Shown here piece after piece: positions 19,011 through 30,900 of a stretch of 64,000 bases of DNA; the stretch's first letter is position 1; each line of letters begins with the position of its first letter. The DNA lies in assembly GCA_001566295.1 (NCBI GenBank), contig KQ964247.1, forward strand, positions 310,001-374,000, given 5' to 3'. Origin of the DNA: Microdochium bolleyi (taxonomy: Eukaryota; Ascomycota; Sordariomycetes; Xylariales; Microdochiaceae). Under the pieces are notes generated by a model. The model was given only the letters and a program-made list of their open reading frames with translations, had not been told where the DNA came from and made no database searches. A program made the translations under genes and the position numbers.

Positions 19011-20651
19011 CTACTTCCTCTCCTCCTCCGCCGGCGTGCCTCTGACCTCTCCCGTCGGCTCGACGCTCCTGAAGTGCAAGCCGTCCCTCAGGATCGCCCG
19101 CGCGGCCCCGATCCCGACGAAGCTCCACACGCCGCCCGTCTTGGTCGGGTCGATCGTGCGCAGGCTCTCGTCCGGGATCGCGCGCGCGAGGATCTTGTAC
19201 TCGGCCGCGTTGGCCGACATCTGGCCGACGTCGCTCCTGTCCTGCGCCGACGGCTCCCCGCCGCTGGCCATCCCACTGCCGTTGCCGCTGCCGCCGCCCA
19301 CCCCGTTCGACAACGGCCCGTGGGCCTTGTTGTGGAAGAACATCCGCGGCCACTCGATCCCGGCGCTCCTCTCGGCCTCGCGCATCTTGCGCTGCGCCGT
19401 CTCGATCGCCTCCTTCCTGCGGGCGATGCGCTCCATGTTGCCCAGCCGGATCCCCTCGATCACGTCGTGCCACGCCCGGCGCGACTCCCAGGGGCTCTGC
19501 TTCTCGAGGGGCGCCACCTGCGCCTGCGAGAGCGGCATGTCGTCGACGTCGAACTCCTCGACGACCTTGCCCGTGCGCCCGTCCTTGATCGTCATCCGCC
19601 CCGTCCACTGGCCTGATATCTCGTAGGCTGGCTTTGTCTTGCTGCTGCTGCTGCCGCCCAGGAGGCCACCACCACCACCGCTGCTGGACTCCTCCGGGTC
19701 CTCGCGGATGTTGCGCAGCGTCGCGCTGAAGCTGTTCTTCTTGCCCATCCCGAAGCTGTTGGTCCCGCTGAACCCCACCGTCGCGAGGTAGCCCGAGCTG
19801 CTCGAGATGTAGCAGCACCCGTCGAGCTCCGGGTACGGGCGGCCCGTGAGCAGGCCCTTGAGCAGCATCGTGGGCAGCGTCATGAGGTGCGACTCGTTGT
19901 GGTTGGCGTCCCGGATGATGACGCTGCCGACCTGCGACACGCGCACGCCGCTCGTCGCGCTGAAGGACGTCTCCTGCGCGACGTAGCCCTCCGACGACAT
20001 GCCGTGGCGCTTGTTGTACGTAAAGCACGCCGTCGCCGGCGGGTGGTGCGAGACCTGCTCGACGAAGAGCAGGGTCGCGCCGTCGTTGTCGTCGTCATCT
20101 TCGCAGCCATCATCATTGCCGCCTTGTGATGAGGAGGTCTCGCCGGACGTGAGGGACGATGTGGAGCGCGACATGTGCGAGCTGGGGTAGAACTTGGCCA
20201 GGAAGAGCTCACCCAGGAACGCGTTGAGCGGCTTCTTCGCGCCGGGTAGAGCCTCTTTGACCCGAGGGCCCGGCGGGCTCGCGCTGCGGCCACCGTCGTC
20301 GGCAGCGCCAGGTGACGAGGTCCGGGAAAGAGACGCCGACGACCGCGGCGAGGATGCAGTCGACGAAGAAGGAGACGTTTCCGTGCTGGAGTAGTAGCCC
20401 TGACGCTTCAGACTGCAGAGGAAGCTCTTGAGCACGAGGAGTGCCCGCACTTCCGGGTTCTCCTCATGGGCTGGGGCAATGAAGAGATCTTGTCGCTCCG
20501 CACATGCGACGGGCATCTCCGTCACAGATCTGGGCGCGAGAAGGAAGGGAGGGGCGGTGATGTTGGAGAGGTCGCCCTTGACTGTGGCCAGGTAGCCCAG
20601 GAAGTCCCGGAGCTGGGAGAAGGGCGACTGTGATCTTTCTGAGGTCGACAT
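19011..20651 (-). CDS. Oxysterol-binding protein-related protein (KES1/OSH4 type)
   Basis: A single-exon gene of 546 aa. It lacks PH or ankyrin domains and consists of the ORD lipid-binding domain, as in yeast Kes1/Osh4 and its paralogues. Visible features: an N-terminal lid-like segment (FSQLRDFLGYLATVKGDLSNI), KKPLNAFLGELFLAKF, the family signature EQVSHHPP, GYLATVGFSGTNSFGMGKKN, and a C-terminal helix with EKQSPWESRRAWHDVIEGI and MREAERSAGIEWPRMFF. Such proteins exchange sterols and PI4P between membranes. A serine-rich insert at about 100-135 and another near 175-195 are longer than in Kes1. Codon use is strongly GC-biased. The ATG at 20651 fits the usual start of the domain. Confidence 0.93.
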   Translation of the reverse strand: MSTSERSQSPFSQLRDFLGYLATVKGDLSNITAPPFLLAPRSVTEMPVACAERQDLFIAPAHEENPEVRALLVLKSFLCSLKRQGYYSSTETSPSSSTASSPRSSASLSRTSSPGAADDGGRSASPPGPRVKEALPGAKKPLNAFLGELFLAKFYPSSHMSRSTSSLTSGETSSSQGGNDDGCEDDDDNDGATLLFVEQVSHHPPATACFTYNKRHGMSSEGYVAQETSFSATSGVRVSQVGSVIIRDANHNESHLMTLPTMLLKGLLTGRPYPELDGCCYISSSSGYLATVGFSGTNSFGMGKKNSFSATLRNIREDPEESSSGGGGGLLGGSSSSKTKPAYEISGQWTGRMTIKDGRTGKVVEEFDVDDMPLSQAQVAPLEKQSPWESRRAWHDVIEGIRLGNMERIARRKEAIETAQRKMREAERSAGIEWPRMFFHNKAHGPLSNGVGGGSGNGSGMASGGEPSAQDRSDVGQMSANAAEYKILARAIPDESLRTIDPTKTGGVWSFVGIGAARAILRDGLHFRSVEPTGEVRGTPAEEERK

Positions 20652-21600
20652 CTTGAAAACGTCTTGTGTGTGTGTAGGCGACGTGGTTGTGTTGACAGAC
20701 CGTTGCCAAGCCGCGAGTCTTGGCGCTACAAGAAGTCAGGCCGTAGTAGTATCGTGACCCTTGGAGATGTGACTGTTCTGTATGGAAGTTTCCCTCAAGT
20801 CTGCGATTCACATGGAACGGGATCTAAAAGTCTTGTCCTCGCGTGCCAAGCTTGTCAGAGGAAGATCTCTGGGGGGACAGTATGGCCTGGGTCCAGACGT
20901 TGTCTTTATTGAAAGTGATGATGGAGGAAAGCAGTCACACGTAACGGCTCGTCAGACAAAACCCTAGTCGGCACCCCTCAAGACATGGTGGTTGCCGCTC
21001 TTAATACTGCTCGCACTCGGTATCTCTGGCCGTCTCGGAAGTCCTTCATGCCCGAGGTTGAGCCCTTGGCGACTCGGGTGGACATGGAGAGGTCGCAGAG
21101 AGCGTGCCCAGGCCTGTCACGCCAGGGTCTCCGCCCGAGACCCGCCAAGTCTATGACGTCTGGTGGGGCACGTCCCCCGTTTTGGGCGGTGCCTGGAGGC
21201 TCCCAGCCAATCCCGTGCTAGCACCACTTTCCTCTTTGGGAAAGTCTCGATCGCTGCGACCATGACGCGTGCGCGCCATCACCGGCCATCTGCTTCAAGG
21301 CCGTTGCCATCGGACATGTTGCGAGTGCGAACCCCTTCTGCTCCTCGAGATCGCAGAATCTGGTCAACATCACGACCCCCATCGCGGCATCTTTTGGCCG
21401 ACTGCACTGCCCGGCTGCGTGGAATCGAGCCGCATTCCACACACGTGCGTATGCGAGATTCCAGAATCCCGTCGCTGTCCATTGCACACACATCTTACCG
21501 ATGCAAGGGTCTCGGTCAGTGTTGCCCGGAAAGCTGGGGTAAAACGTTTATTGCGCTTGCAGGCACCCAAACCCGCGCAGGGCCGTGCCCAACGGCCCAT
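20652..21600. other. Upstream of OSBP gene / downstream of SBPase-like gene
   Basis: About 950 bases with several overlapping open frames but no domain or splice evidence. It should contain the OSBP promoter. Confidence 0.4.
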
Positions 21601-22632
21601 TTACTGAACCAGGGTCTGCACAACAAAGTCGACCTCTTCAGTGGTGCCGCAGATGAGCCCGCCGCGCTCGTCAATATCTCGAAGTGGTCTATCCAGAATG
21701 TTGTCCCCGTTCGCGGGATCGACTGCTTTCCCCCCCGCGCACTCCACGATCAGCGAGAGCGGGAACAGCTCGTACAATCGCCGAAGCTTTGCCTTGCTCG
21801 CGCTCGTGACTGGCGACACGTAGATCCCGTGGCCCTTGACTAGGGCGTGCACAACATCAGGCACCAGGCCTCCACTATACCGCAAGGTGTATTTGCTCTG
21901 GATATAGTGCGTGACCAGCTTCATGTAACGCTCGTCTTCTGCGGCAGCACGCAAATTCGCGGGTGCGAAGTACCGTGTCTTGAATGGTGGTTGTGACAGC
22001 TTGACCTCTGCACGGACGATTTCGGCATCGTTGAAGCCAGAGTCATCGTTAATGCCAACCTCGAAGCATGTAGCCTTTACCTGGCCAGGAATTCGGATGG
22101 CGATGATAGCTGTGGTCCGGGGTCCGTATACGCCAAGGATAGACACGATCTGCCGGCTTGCAGGCTCTTGCTCGAGAGCAGTATTGCCTTGCCAGACGCC
22201 GATAATGGTGCCGACGGTCCAGTTTGGCGCAATAATGGAGCTGCCGTCGAGGGGGTCGAATGCTACAGTATACGTCTCTGGGTCTGAAGCGCTTACAGCT
22301 GTGGCAGTGTCGCTACCATCCTTGTCCTTCTTCTGTGCCGGGCGTTCTACCGGGTCCTCCTCGCTGCTGGCTGTGCTGACTGATGGGCATGTAGCAAGGG
22401 CGTCCCGGATAAGGTTCTCGGCCAGGACATCGACGTTGAGCTGGTCGTCCCCGAATGTGTTGGCGGTGCCTGCAAGAGCGACTTGCTGGGCGTCCCGGAG
22501 GGCCCGGGAGGTGCCGGCGATGGCGTCGACCAGGGCCGGGACGACCGAGTCGCGGAGCGCAGCGAAGCGGTCGCCGGAGAGTAGACCGGCAAGATGGTCC
22601 GCGAGGCTGGTCGGCTCCTGGGAGGTAGCCAT
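21601..22632 (-). CDS. Sedoheptulose-1,7-bisphosphatase-like enzyme (FBPase family)
   Basis: An intronless gene of 343 aa. It belongs to the lithium-sensitive sugar bisphosphatase superfamily: the metal site FDPLDGSS is present, with upstream acidic residues, and the substrate loop reads YSGGLVPDVVHALVKGHGIY. The latter, and KLRRLYELFPLSLIVECAGGKA, resemble sedoheptulose-bisphosphatase more than classical FBPase, whose loop is GSMVADVHR-like. Expected reaction: release of phosphate from sedoheptulose-1,7-bisphosphate; fructose-1,6-bisphosphate is an alternative substrate. A low-complexity acidic insert lies near residues 85-105. The open frame extends upstream without an ATG, so the ATG at 22632 (MATSQEP) is the start. 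It is divergent from the next gene, with about 1 kb between the starts. Confidence 0.88.
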   Translation of the reverse strand: MATSQEPTSLADHLAGLLSGDRFAALRDSVVPALVDAIAGTSRALRDAQQVALAGTANTFGDDQLNVDVLAENLIRDALATCPSVSTASSEEDPVERPAQKKDKDGSDTATAVSASDPETYTVAFDPLDGSSIIAPNWTVGTIIGVWQGNTALEQEPASRQIVSILGVYGPRTTAIIAIRIPGQVKATCFEVGINDDSGFNDAEIVRAEVKLSQPPFKTRYFAPANLRAAAEDERYMKLVTHYIQSKYTLRYSGGLVPDVVHALVKGHGIYVSPVTSASKAKLRRLYELFPLSLIVECAGGKAVDPANGDNILDRPLRDIDERGGLICGTTEEVDFVVQTLVQ

Positions 22633-23646
22633 GACTGGGTTGTGTGGATGGTGATGCGGGGCAGTGGTTTGAAGTCGGGAGAACAATGAAGCCTTCAAGG
22701 CAGGTTCTCGAATGGACTGTGCTTCGAGGCCTGCTGTCGGAGAGAATTCTCTCGTTGCTGTGGACGTGGCAAAACCCGGCGCCGGAGCGGGCAGGAGCGA
22801 CCGCGGGGCTGAAAAAGTTGGCTTCACGGCAGCCGCGCCGCAAGTGGACCCCTCCTTCCGCCGTCGGGCTCAACCATTTGCTCCGCGCTACAGTGCGTTG
22901 CCCATCCAGTCACTGCAGGTACTTTCATCTCCCCGTGTTGCGCACGAGCACGAGCTAATGCCTGTCTCTCTCGTTCATTTGCAGATCTTCCACAAAGGGG
23001 AGTATGGTTACAACAACATACCCTGTATTCTAGACTTGGCAACACAAACTCTCCAAAAAATGATATCACCGGCCTCACGGCACGTGCCGAACTGCTCCAC
23101 ACCCGCGGGTTCAGGGCAGCAGACCGCATTGTGCATCTCCCAAGGGACATTCTCTTCCGGGCTTATATTCCTCGACCGAATTCGCGAAGCATGATTTGCT
23201 GCCCCTGCAGATGCGCCCAGAAGCTCTCCGGACTACGATTTGTCGTCTTTCCCCCACGTCGTCACCCCTGAGCTGAAGAGGAAGGGAACTGCGGGATTCG
23301 CAAGCTTGTTGACGTCACAGCGACTTGTCCACAGCCAACCATTATTTAGCCCGGCACAAAGGCTCCGAGAGCTCCGCGGATTGGATGATTGCGACATGAT
23401 GAGACAACCGGCAAAGAATTGGGGCCTTGTTGTTCTTGGTCGATTATGTGATTGTTTCATGTAGTTCGAGCTGGAATTTATCGAGCTCTGCCATCACCTA
23501 ACTCTATCCAAACACGATATCTGGGAGGAGAGCTGAATAACACACGACAACCAAGACAGCCTGGTTATCATACCACACAAAAAACCACTTTCAATCCTCA
23601 TACGAAAGACAGCAACACCCGTCACCACCGACAACAGCAGCCCGCC
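22633..23646. promoter_or_regulatory. Shared divergent promoter region
   Basis: About 1 kb between the SBPase-like gene (minus) and the TIM-barrel gene (plus). It contains a perfect CRE/ATF-type palindrome TGACGTCA at 23310-23317. The 150 bases before the plus-strand ATG are rich in A and C, as in fungal leaders. Regulation is inferred only from the motif. Confidence 0.5.
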
Positions 23647-24687
23647 ATGCCGATCGACTACCGCGGCGCGCCGCTCCCGACCTCCTTCGCGTCCTGCAGT
23701 ATCGGGCACAAGCCCTCGCACACCTTGCCTCTGAAGCTGAAGGCCATCGCGGACGCCGGCTTCGACGGCATCGAGCTGAGCATGCCCGATATCCTGGCCT
23801 ACGGAGCCTTCCTGCACCCGCAAGGCAAGGAGCCCGCGCCCGACGACTACGACGCCCTCGAGTCTGTCGGCCGCGAGATCCGCACCCAGGTCGCCGAGCA
23901 CGGGCTCAGGATCCTCATGCTCCAGCCGTTCGCCAACTTTGAAGGCTGGCCTCGCGGGAGTAAAGAGCGCGAGGAAGCATTCGCCCGAGCAAAGGGGTGG
24001 ATGAGGGTCATGCGCGCTGTCGGTACGGATATGCTGCAGGTCGGTTCGTCTGACTCCCCCGGCATCAAGGGTCGGAGCTTCGACGAGCTGGCGTCCGACC
24101 TCGCGGAGCTCGCGGACCTGGGCGCCGAGGAAGTCCCAGGGTTCAAGATCGCGTACGAGAACTGGTGCTGGGCGACCGAGGCGCCGGACTGGAAGGACGT
24201 CTGGGAGATTGTGCGGCGCGCGGACAGGGACAATCTGGGGCTGTGTCTGGATACCTTTCAGTCTGCAGGCGGAGAGTGGGCTGATCCACGGACGTCTAAT
24301 GGGCTCGTGGAGAAGAAAGGGGAGACTGATGAGGAAAAGGGAAAGAGGTGGAAGGCCTCGCTCGAGGAGCTTAGCAGGACTGTCCCATCGGACAAGATAT
24401 ACCTGCTCCAGATCTCGGACGCTTACAAGATGAAGCCGCCAATCGAGGACAAGGAGGATGAAGATGGTCTGCGGCCCAGGGGCCAGTGGAGCCACGACTA
24501 CAGACCGCTGCCGTATGACGGCGGGTACCTCCCTGTTGCGGACTTCCTGAAGGCGGTTCTAGGGACGGGTTTCCGTGGGTGGCTGTCTGTGGAGGTGTTC
24601 GACGGAAAAGCACCGAACAAGTACGACGATATGGGCGAGTATGCCAAGGTCGCGATGCACTCGCTTGACAGGCTCGTGAACTCGTGA
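23647..24687 (+). CDS. Xylose-isomerase-like TIM barrel, 3-dehydroshikimate dehydratase-like
   Basis: An intronless gene of 346 aa starting at ATG 23647. It belongs to the AP-endonuclease-2/xylose-isomerase TIM-barrel family. The pattern matches fungal 3-dehydroshikimate dehydratases (Qa-4/QutC type): FDGIELSMPDIL, MLQPFANFEG, IAYENWCWAT, NLGLCLDTFQSAG, IYLLQISDAYK and GWLSVEVFD. The expected metal ligands are all there: E171, D202, Q255 and E316. Such enzymes convert 3-dehydroshikimate to protocatechuate in quinate/shikimate catabolism. Other members of the family are sugar-phosphate isomerases or epimerases of unknown substrate, and no other quinate-cluster gene is nearby, so the substrate remains uncertain. 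Confidence 0.82.
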   Translation: MPIDYRGAPLPTSFASCSIGHKPSHTLPLKLKAIADAGFDGIELSMPDILAYGAFLHPQGKEPAPDDYDALESVGREIRTQVAEHGLRILMLQPFANFEGWPRGSKEREEAFARAKGWMRVMRAVGTDMLQVGSSDSPGIKGRSFDELASDLAELADLGAEEVPGFKIAYENWCWATEAPDWKDVWEIVRRADRDNLGLCLDTFQSAGGEWADPRTSNGLVEKKGETDEEKGKRWKASLEELSRTVPSDKIYLLQISDAYKMKPPIEDKEDEDGLRPRGQWSHDYRPLPYDGGYLPVADFLKAVLGTGFRGWLSVEVFDGKAPNKYDDMGEYAKVAMHSLDRLVNS

Positions 24688-24904
24688 GCTGATGAGAGCA
24701 ACATCCTGAGTAATTAACCCAGATCACACGGGCGTGGAACACTGAGCACACCATTAAATACCGAGCATCAAAGGTTTTCATCAATGTTGTGGTCTGTTTC
24801 GTGTATAGAATACGCACTCTATTGGTCTAATTTTTAATGAGTGATATCAACACTCCTCGATCCGTAGCTGCGCATTCTCTGTGTCCTTCCTGCAACCCAA
24901 ATCT

Positions 24905-25869
24905 TTACAGTTCCGACTTCTTCTCACCATCAGCGGGCAGGCACTTGCCGATAAATGCTTCGACCTCCTCAATCTCCTCCGGGCACGCGCTGTGCGGCAT
25001 ACCACTATTCATCGTCAGCCACCGAGAAAGCCGAAGACCGCGACTCCCGAGCATATACGGTAAAACTTACGGGTAGATCTTCATGTTGATGTCGAATCCA
25101 AGGCCCTTGAGCATAGCATGCGTCTCCCGCCCCAGCGCCGTAGGCACTACAGGGTCCGCGCCGCCATGGTACATGTGGATGGGCGTCTTGCGGTTGAGGT
25201 CGCTCTTGTCCAGATACTCGGCGAGCTTGGAGTCGAGCGGGAGGTACGACGACATGCCGATGATGCCGGCGAGCTTGAAGCCGCCCGTGAGCCCCGCGAA
25301 CAGCGAGACCGCGCCGCCCTGGGAAAACCCCCCCAGGACGATGCGGCTCGAGGGGATGCCTGCGTCGACCTCGGCCTGGATCAGGCCCGCGACGTACTCG
25401 CGCGACCGGAGCAGGCCGGCCTCGTCCTGGTTGCTGCGCAGGTCTTCGACTCTGCCGGTCAGGGCGGCCTGTTTTGTTTGCGAAGAGGAGGGAGAGTGTC
25501 AGGGAGACTGGGATATTGTAGACTAACGTTTCTTTTTCACGAAGGTGCTGGTGAGACTTACAATGTCGTACCAGCCGGGCATCTGCATTCCCCCGTTCTG
25601 TTTGGGTAGATATCGTTAGTTATCTGATCCCTGGCTACCGAAACGTGACAACTACAGATGTTGGATTGGCAACTTACACAGGTGATGGGGATCATGGGTG
25701 CGTGGGGAAGCAGGAACTTGACGTGGTTGAGCCTGGACCGCATGCGCCAGTTCTCGACGGCGGAGGCCCAGCCGTGGCCAGTGTCTCCAAGACCGTGGAG
25801 GAAGATGACGGTCGCCGTGTGCTTCGAGACGGCCTCGAAGAGGAGCGGCTGCATCTGTCGTACAGGCAT
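24905..25869 (-). CDS. Acyl-protein thioesterase 1 / carboxylesterase
   Basis: Four exons (25869-25678, 25597-25562, 25468-25071, 25004-24905) give 241 aa. Introns are 25598-25677, 25469-25561 and 25005-25070, the last ending in TAG. The α/β-hydrolase motifs are complete: HTATVIFLHGLGDTGHGW, NGGMQMPGWYDI, nucleophile elbow GGFSQGGA, catalytic Asp in MYHGGADPVVP, and catalytic His in GMPHSACPEE. Such enzymes remove palmitate and similar acyl groups from proteins or lysophospholipids in the cytosol. The family usually starts close to MPVRQMQPLLFEAV, so I chose the ATG at 25869. An in-frame ATG at 25971 adds 34 residues with a strong hydrophobic core (see findings). Confidence 0.92.
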
Positions 25870-25971
25870 TGTGCTTGTGTGTGCGCCTGCTGCAGTTTTG
25901 AGGAAGGCAAGGGATAAAAGAAGGAGGGCGATGAATGCGGCGATGTGTGACGAGCTGAGAGTCGCAAACAT

Positions 25972-27923
25972 GCAATGAGCCTTCCCTTTGTGCAAGGTCT
26001 ACGACTGTTTCTTGCAAGTGTGATTGCTTTACGTGTTGGCTGCACGGTCGTCGGTCCTAGACTGTTTGATATCACACAGAGCCCGAGGCGGTCGAGCGTG
26101 GTGTGGTTTGGTGCCCCACATGTTGTTTTCTATGTCGATCATGACCTACCCGGCACCAATCACGGCTACCTTCAAGACGGCTATCTAGATGCTTGATGAA
26201 TACTCTCAACCCTTACATGGAGAGTCGCTACTCGCGATCAATTCATAAGTGTTAGAACGTTGAATTACTATAAGATGGTCATAGTATTTCGTCTCTAGCT
26301 CGCAATCGACACTGCTTGGTAGATCTGGAAGCCCTGATCACTTCTGAAACGTAGCATTGTACATGTGGACTGCGGGCGCACGTGAATTATCACGGCATGA
26401 TTGCGCTGGAGTGCATCAAGTCTGTGACTGTGATGTCCCTCGACCCATCCGGACTCCAGTGGCTACGATTGCCGTGTGCAAGGCTGGCTTTGAGCCCGTC
26501 AACTGCGGATATACAGCCAGCTATTGGACCAGGCTGCGTCTGAGTTGAAAGTGCTTCTGGGACATTGCGGCTCGTGCTCAGTGCCGATGTGATGCTGTGA
26601 TAGGACGAGGCGGAAAAGGACGTAGCATGGTGTGTTTGAGATTGAGCGCTCCCGTGGGGGAGCCAGCCGGGCCGTTGACAAGGGTGCCTGTCGGTTTCAG
26701 ACAATGAGATGGCGCGGCGCGTCTGCTCACCGAGCGTGCATCGCATGGACGGGGATGCCTCCGGGGCTGAATAACGAGAGGTCTCGGGGCAAAGCATCGT
26801 CCTCGACCTCAGCTGCAGCTCTGCTGGTGGCCGCCACTGCCAAGCACGGGTTCTGAGGCTCAACGGCGAGGAATGGCGAGGAGTGGCTCAGAGGCTGGGC
26901 CTGACCCTGGTCGCATGACCAGGCCGTGGCGATGCTCGGAGGGCTCCGGCTGGGAGGCCTGTGGTCATGATCAGTCCGTGGCATTCATCTGATCCAGTCC
27001 GCTCGCGTGGAGACACTGCATGAACTCATCAGTGGGCGCGGTCATCCGTGCTGGCATGAGCATGGAAAGGCTCAGCCAGCCCATGACTCGCCGTGGTTCC
27101 GCGGTGATGGGATATCAGACTTTTGCGTGTCCACCTTTTTGCGCTTTTCCCCCGAGCCGTCCGCGTTCCTGGGCGATCTGCAACGCCCGAAATAGATGCC
27201 ATAGGGTTCGCAACAGCTGGCTTCAGCACCCTTAGGATCCCCTTGTGCAACGGCCCCGGCTGGCTTGCCGCACGTGCACGCCTTTCTGAAAGGTCCCGGC
27301 GACTACAGGCCCCCCCCCTCGGTCCCCTTCTGGAGCCGTCCATGTACCCGCTCGCCACGGCACCGCGCTCCGTTCCTCGACACCCCTCCACCAGGAACCA
27401 CCACAGCCTCGCCGAGGCGTCTGACTTCCCCACGCCCTAGTCTAGTCGTCTGGCTCTGGCTCGAGCCAGTCCTGTCCGGCGCCGGTCCCAAGTTACCACT
27501 GCCACCCCGACCACGGCCGTGTTTGCTTCATCCTTCCGACCTGCAAAGTCGGCTGGCCTGCCCCAGCTCCGCCGACCGCACCTCTGCTTCTTTTCTGGCC
27601 TCTCTCAGCCGCCACTTCGCTCCCTCTCACCTGCATCAGCCCTGCCGACCGTGCCGATCACCTGGTCCGTTGCGACCCTCCTGCCGTTCTTGCCGGCCAA
27701 GCTTCGACTTTTCGGCCCCGTCCACTGCCCGCAACGCCCTTCCCGCTTGCGACCGTGCTGGCACCTAACACGAACACTCTTCACCGTCGTCATACGCTTG
27801 TAGAACTGCCCTAGGGCACCACCTACACAAAACACGACGCATTACCTGCAATCGGTCGGGCCGTCGAAAGAGTAGTCTATCATCACTGCCGGCTCGGCCA
27901 GAGCTGTGCAGCACAGCGCAGAC
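25972..27923. other. Long divergent intergenic region before SKT5
   Basis: About 1.95 kb. The half nearest SKT5 (27240-27923) is strongly pyrimidine-rich and probably forms a long transcribed leader with short upstream frames. The middle has overlapping frames without domains. No mobile element, tRNA or repeat was recognised. Confidence 0.45.
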
Positions 27924-30900
27924 ATGGCATACAACGGCGACTTCGGCGGCCAACAACGCCCGCACGGTGGTCCCCCCATGGGACGGCCAAGTCCTCGCGA
28001 GTACGGTACGGCCTACAGACAGCACCAACCACCACCCCCGCCTCAACAGCAGCAGTATCAGCAGCAGCCGCCGCCGCCGCAACAGTACGATCAGTACAAT
28101 GATGGTTACGGGAACAACAATGGCTACGACCATTACGATGACGGGTATGCGAATGACTATGGTCCTCCGCCGCAACATGATGGCAACTATGGACGGGGTG
28201 GCCCTCCGCCGCGGAACCAGGGCTACCAAGACTACGATGCTCGCGGACCGGGACCCGGTGGCCCTGGAAGAGGCGGTTTCCCACCTAATCGCGGTGGCAG
28301 AGGCGGGCCAATGATGCGTGGGCCTATGCCACCCCGAGGAGGTGGCCCGCCTCCGGGACCTGGACGTGGTTATCCTGGACCCGGCAGTCGCGACGGAGGC
28401 TTCCGGCCACAGCCTCTTGAACGGTCAGCCACCGCGGACCCCTATGGTAAGACTGCCTCCCTATGTCACAAATACTTCCAATGTTAATGAAATGCAAGGC
28501 GACCGCCGCGGTCCTCCTATGATGGGCGGACCCCAAGACCACGATCTGTCAGGGCGTATGGCGGGAATGGACCTTGGAGGCAGTCGGCCTGGACCAGGCA
28601 TGCAAGGACCGAATCCTGGCCGCGGCCCGATGGGCCCCCAAGATGGCTACAGGCGGCCGTCGCTAGATGGCCAGTATCCGGCCCGAGGCCCTCCGGTAAG
28701 AGGCTATCAAGAGCCTCACCGTGGCCCTCCTCCGCCCCTGCAAGACCAGAACTACGGGTTTCAAGAACGGCCCTATGATGGTCCCGTGTCACCAATGAGC
28801 GACGGATTTGCGCGGCCGCCTCCCAGGAGTATGACGATGCCAGCTCAGCAGGAGAGACCAGATATGTCACGTCAGGCCCTCCCTCCGAGACTCGACAGTG
28901 CGCCGGCCGCAGGTCAGGGAATGGGCATGGCACCCACACAGCGGTACTCTGAGGAATTGCATATGCAGCGACCACCACCCCAGCGAACGTATCCTGGCCA
29001 ACAACAAGGGCCGCCGGGTCAGATGGGACCTCAAAGTCCAGCGTTTCTGGACCCTGGTCACGGGAATGAGCCTGCTCGGGAATCATTTGGGGACTTCTAT
29101 GATGATTACAACAACGGCCAACCCGACGATCGCAATTCCTATCAGTCAGCAAATCATGACCACCGTGGCAGTCACGATGTTGACCCCCATGGCGGCTACG
29201 GTGCGCGAGACGACGTGGATCACCACGTGCGGCCCGGACCTGGCCGGGGCAGTGGCACACCACAGCCTGGACCAGCGCGCGTGCCAGAACTATCGCGAAC
29301 TAAGTCTCAGCCCAACTTCAGAGAGCCTCAAGCTGCTGTCTTCGAGATGGCAGGAGATCTTCCACCGATGCCACCACCGGCAGGCAACTTCCAGGCATAC
29401 AACCCGTCCATGGGCAATGCGCCTTCCAACAACCCTCCTGCCAATACCGGCGTGCGGCTAAACAGCTTACCCAGCAACCCGTCGCCCGCCCGAGCAGCAG
29501 CGGCGGCTCACGGCCAGCAGGCCGGGCCCGGATCTGGTCACCCGGCCCCCGTGCGACCCGGCCTTATGGCGAATTCCATGGTCAATGTCAACGAGAAGCC
29601 AGTGCCTGTCCGCAACTACCAGAATATGGGACCGCCGGCGCCAGCACCACAGGCTGCTGCCCCTCAATTTCAGCAGCCTCCGATGCAAATGGCCCCGCCG
29701 CCTGCCCGCCCGGTTTCTGGCAGCGTCGAGAAGACACCAGTGACCACCGAGGAGCTCGACCGCCTGCGAGACGCGATCAAGCGTAATCCCAACGATCAGC
29801 AAAGCGCGCTGACTCTAGCTAAGAAACTAGTCGAAGCCGCAGACACGCTCGTCCCGCGTATGCCTGATCCCAAAGCCAGAGTCAGGACACGAGAACGGTA
29901 CATCATGGACGCCCATAAGATACTGAAGAAGCTCGTCAGCTCGCAGAACGCCGACGCCATGTTCTACCTCGCCGATTGCATGGGCCGTGGCGCGCTGGGC
30001 CATGAACCGGACAACAAAGAAGCCTTCACCTTGTACCAGTCCGCGGCTAAGCTAGGCCACGCCCCAGCCGCGTACCGGACCGCTGTGTGCTGCGAAATCG
30101 GTAACGACGATGGCGGCGGCACGCGGAAGGACCCGCTCAAGGCGATACAGTGGTATAAGAGAGCTGCCACCTTGGGCGATACCCCTGCGATGTACAAGGT
30201 CGGGATGATCCTGCTGAAGGGCCTGCTGGGCCAACAGCGCAACCCGCGGGAGTCGATCAGCTGGCTTAAGCGGGCAGCCGAGCGCGCCGACGCGGAGAAT
30301 CCGCACGCCCTGCACGAGCTGGGCATGCTGTACGAGACGGCACAGCCCAACGACGTGATTATACGGGACGAGCCGTACGCACTCTCCCTCTTCGAGCAAG
30401 CTGCGCAACTGGGGTACAAGTTCAGCCAGTACAAGCTTGGCTGCGCGTTCGAATATGGGCTCATGGGGTGCCCGATAGACCCGCGCGCATCCATCAGCTG
30501 GTACTCGCAGGCCGCTGCGCAGGGGGAGCATCAGGCGGAGCTCGCGCTTAGCGGCTGGTATCTTACGGGGAGCGACGGCGTGCTGAAGCAGAGCGACACC
30601 GAGGCGTACCTGTGGGCGCGGAAGGCGGCGCAGGCCGGCCTGGCCAAAGCCGAGTATGCAATGGGTTACTTCACCGAGGTGGGCATCGGGGTGCCCGCGA
30701 ACTTGGACGACGCGAAGAGGTGGTACTGGAGGGCGGCTGGTAAGTTTTTTAACACTCTCATTTGCCATGGACAAGTGTAGTATTCCAGAACAATCGGCGA
30801 GGGATATTTGCTGACCATGGCTGTCGTGAAACAGCACAAAACTTCCCCAAGGCTCGTGAGCGCCTAGAGGATCTCAAGAAGACTGGACGCACTGCGCCGA

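Noticed and set aside
22633..22827. Upstream extension of the SBPase-like protein as a targeting peptide
   Set aside because: The extended frame opens with GTG and has no ATG, so it is most likely 5' leader.
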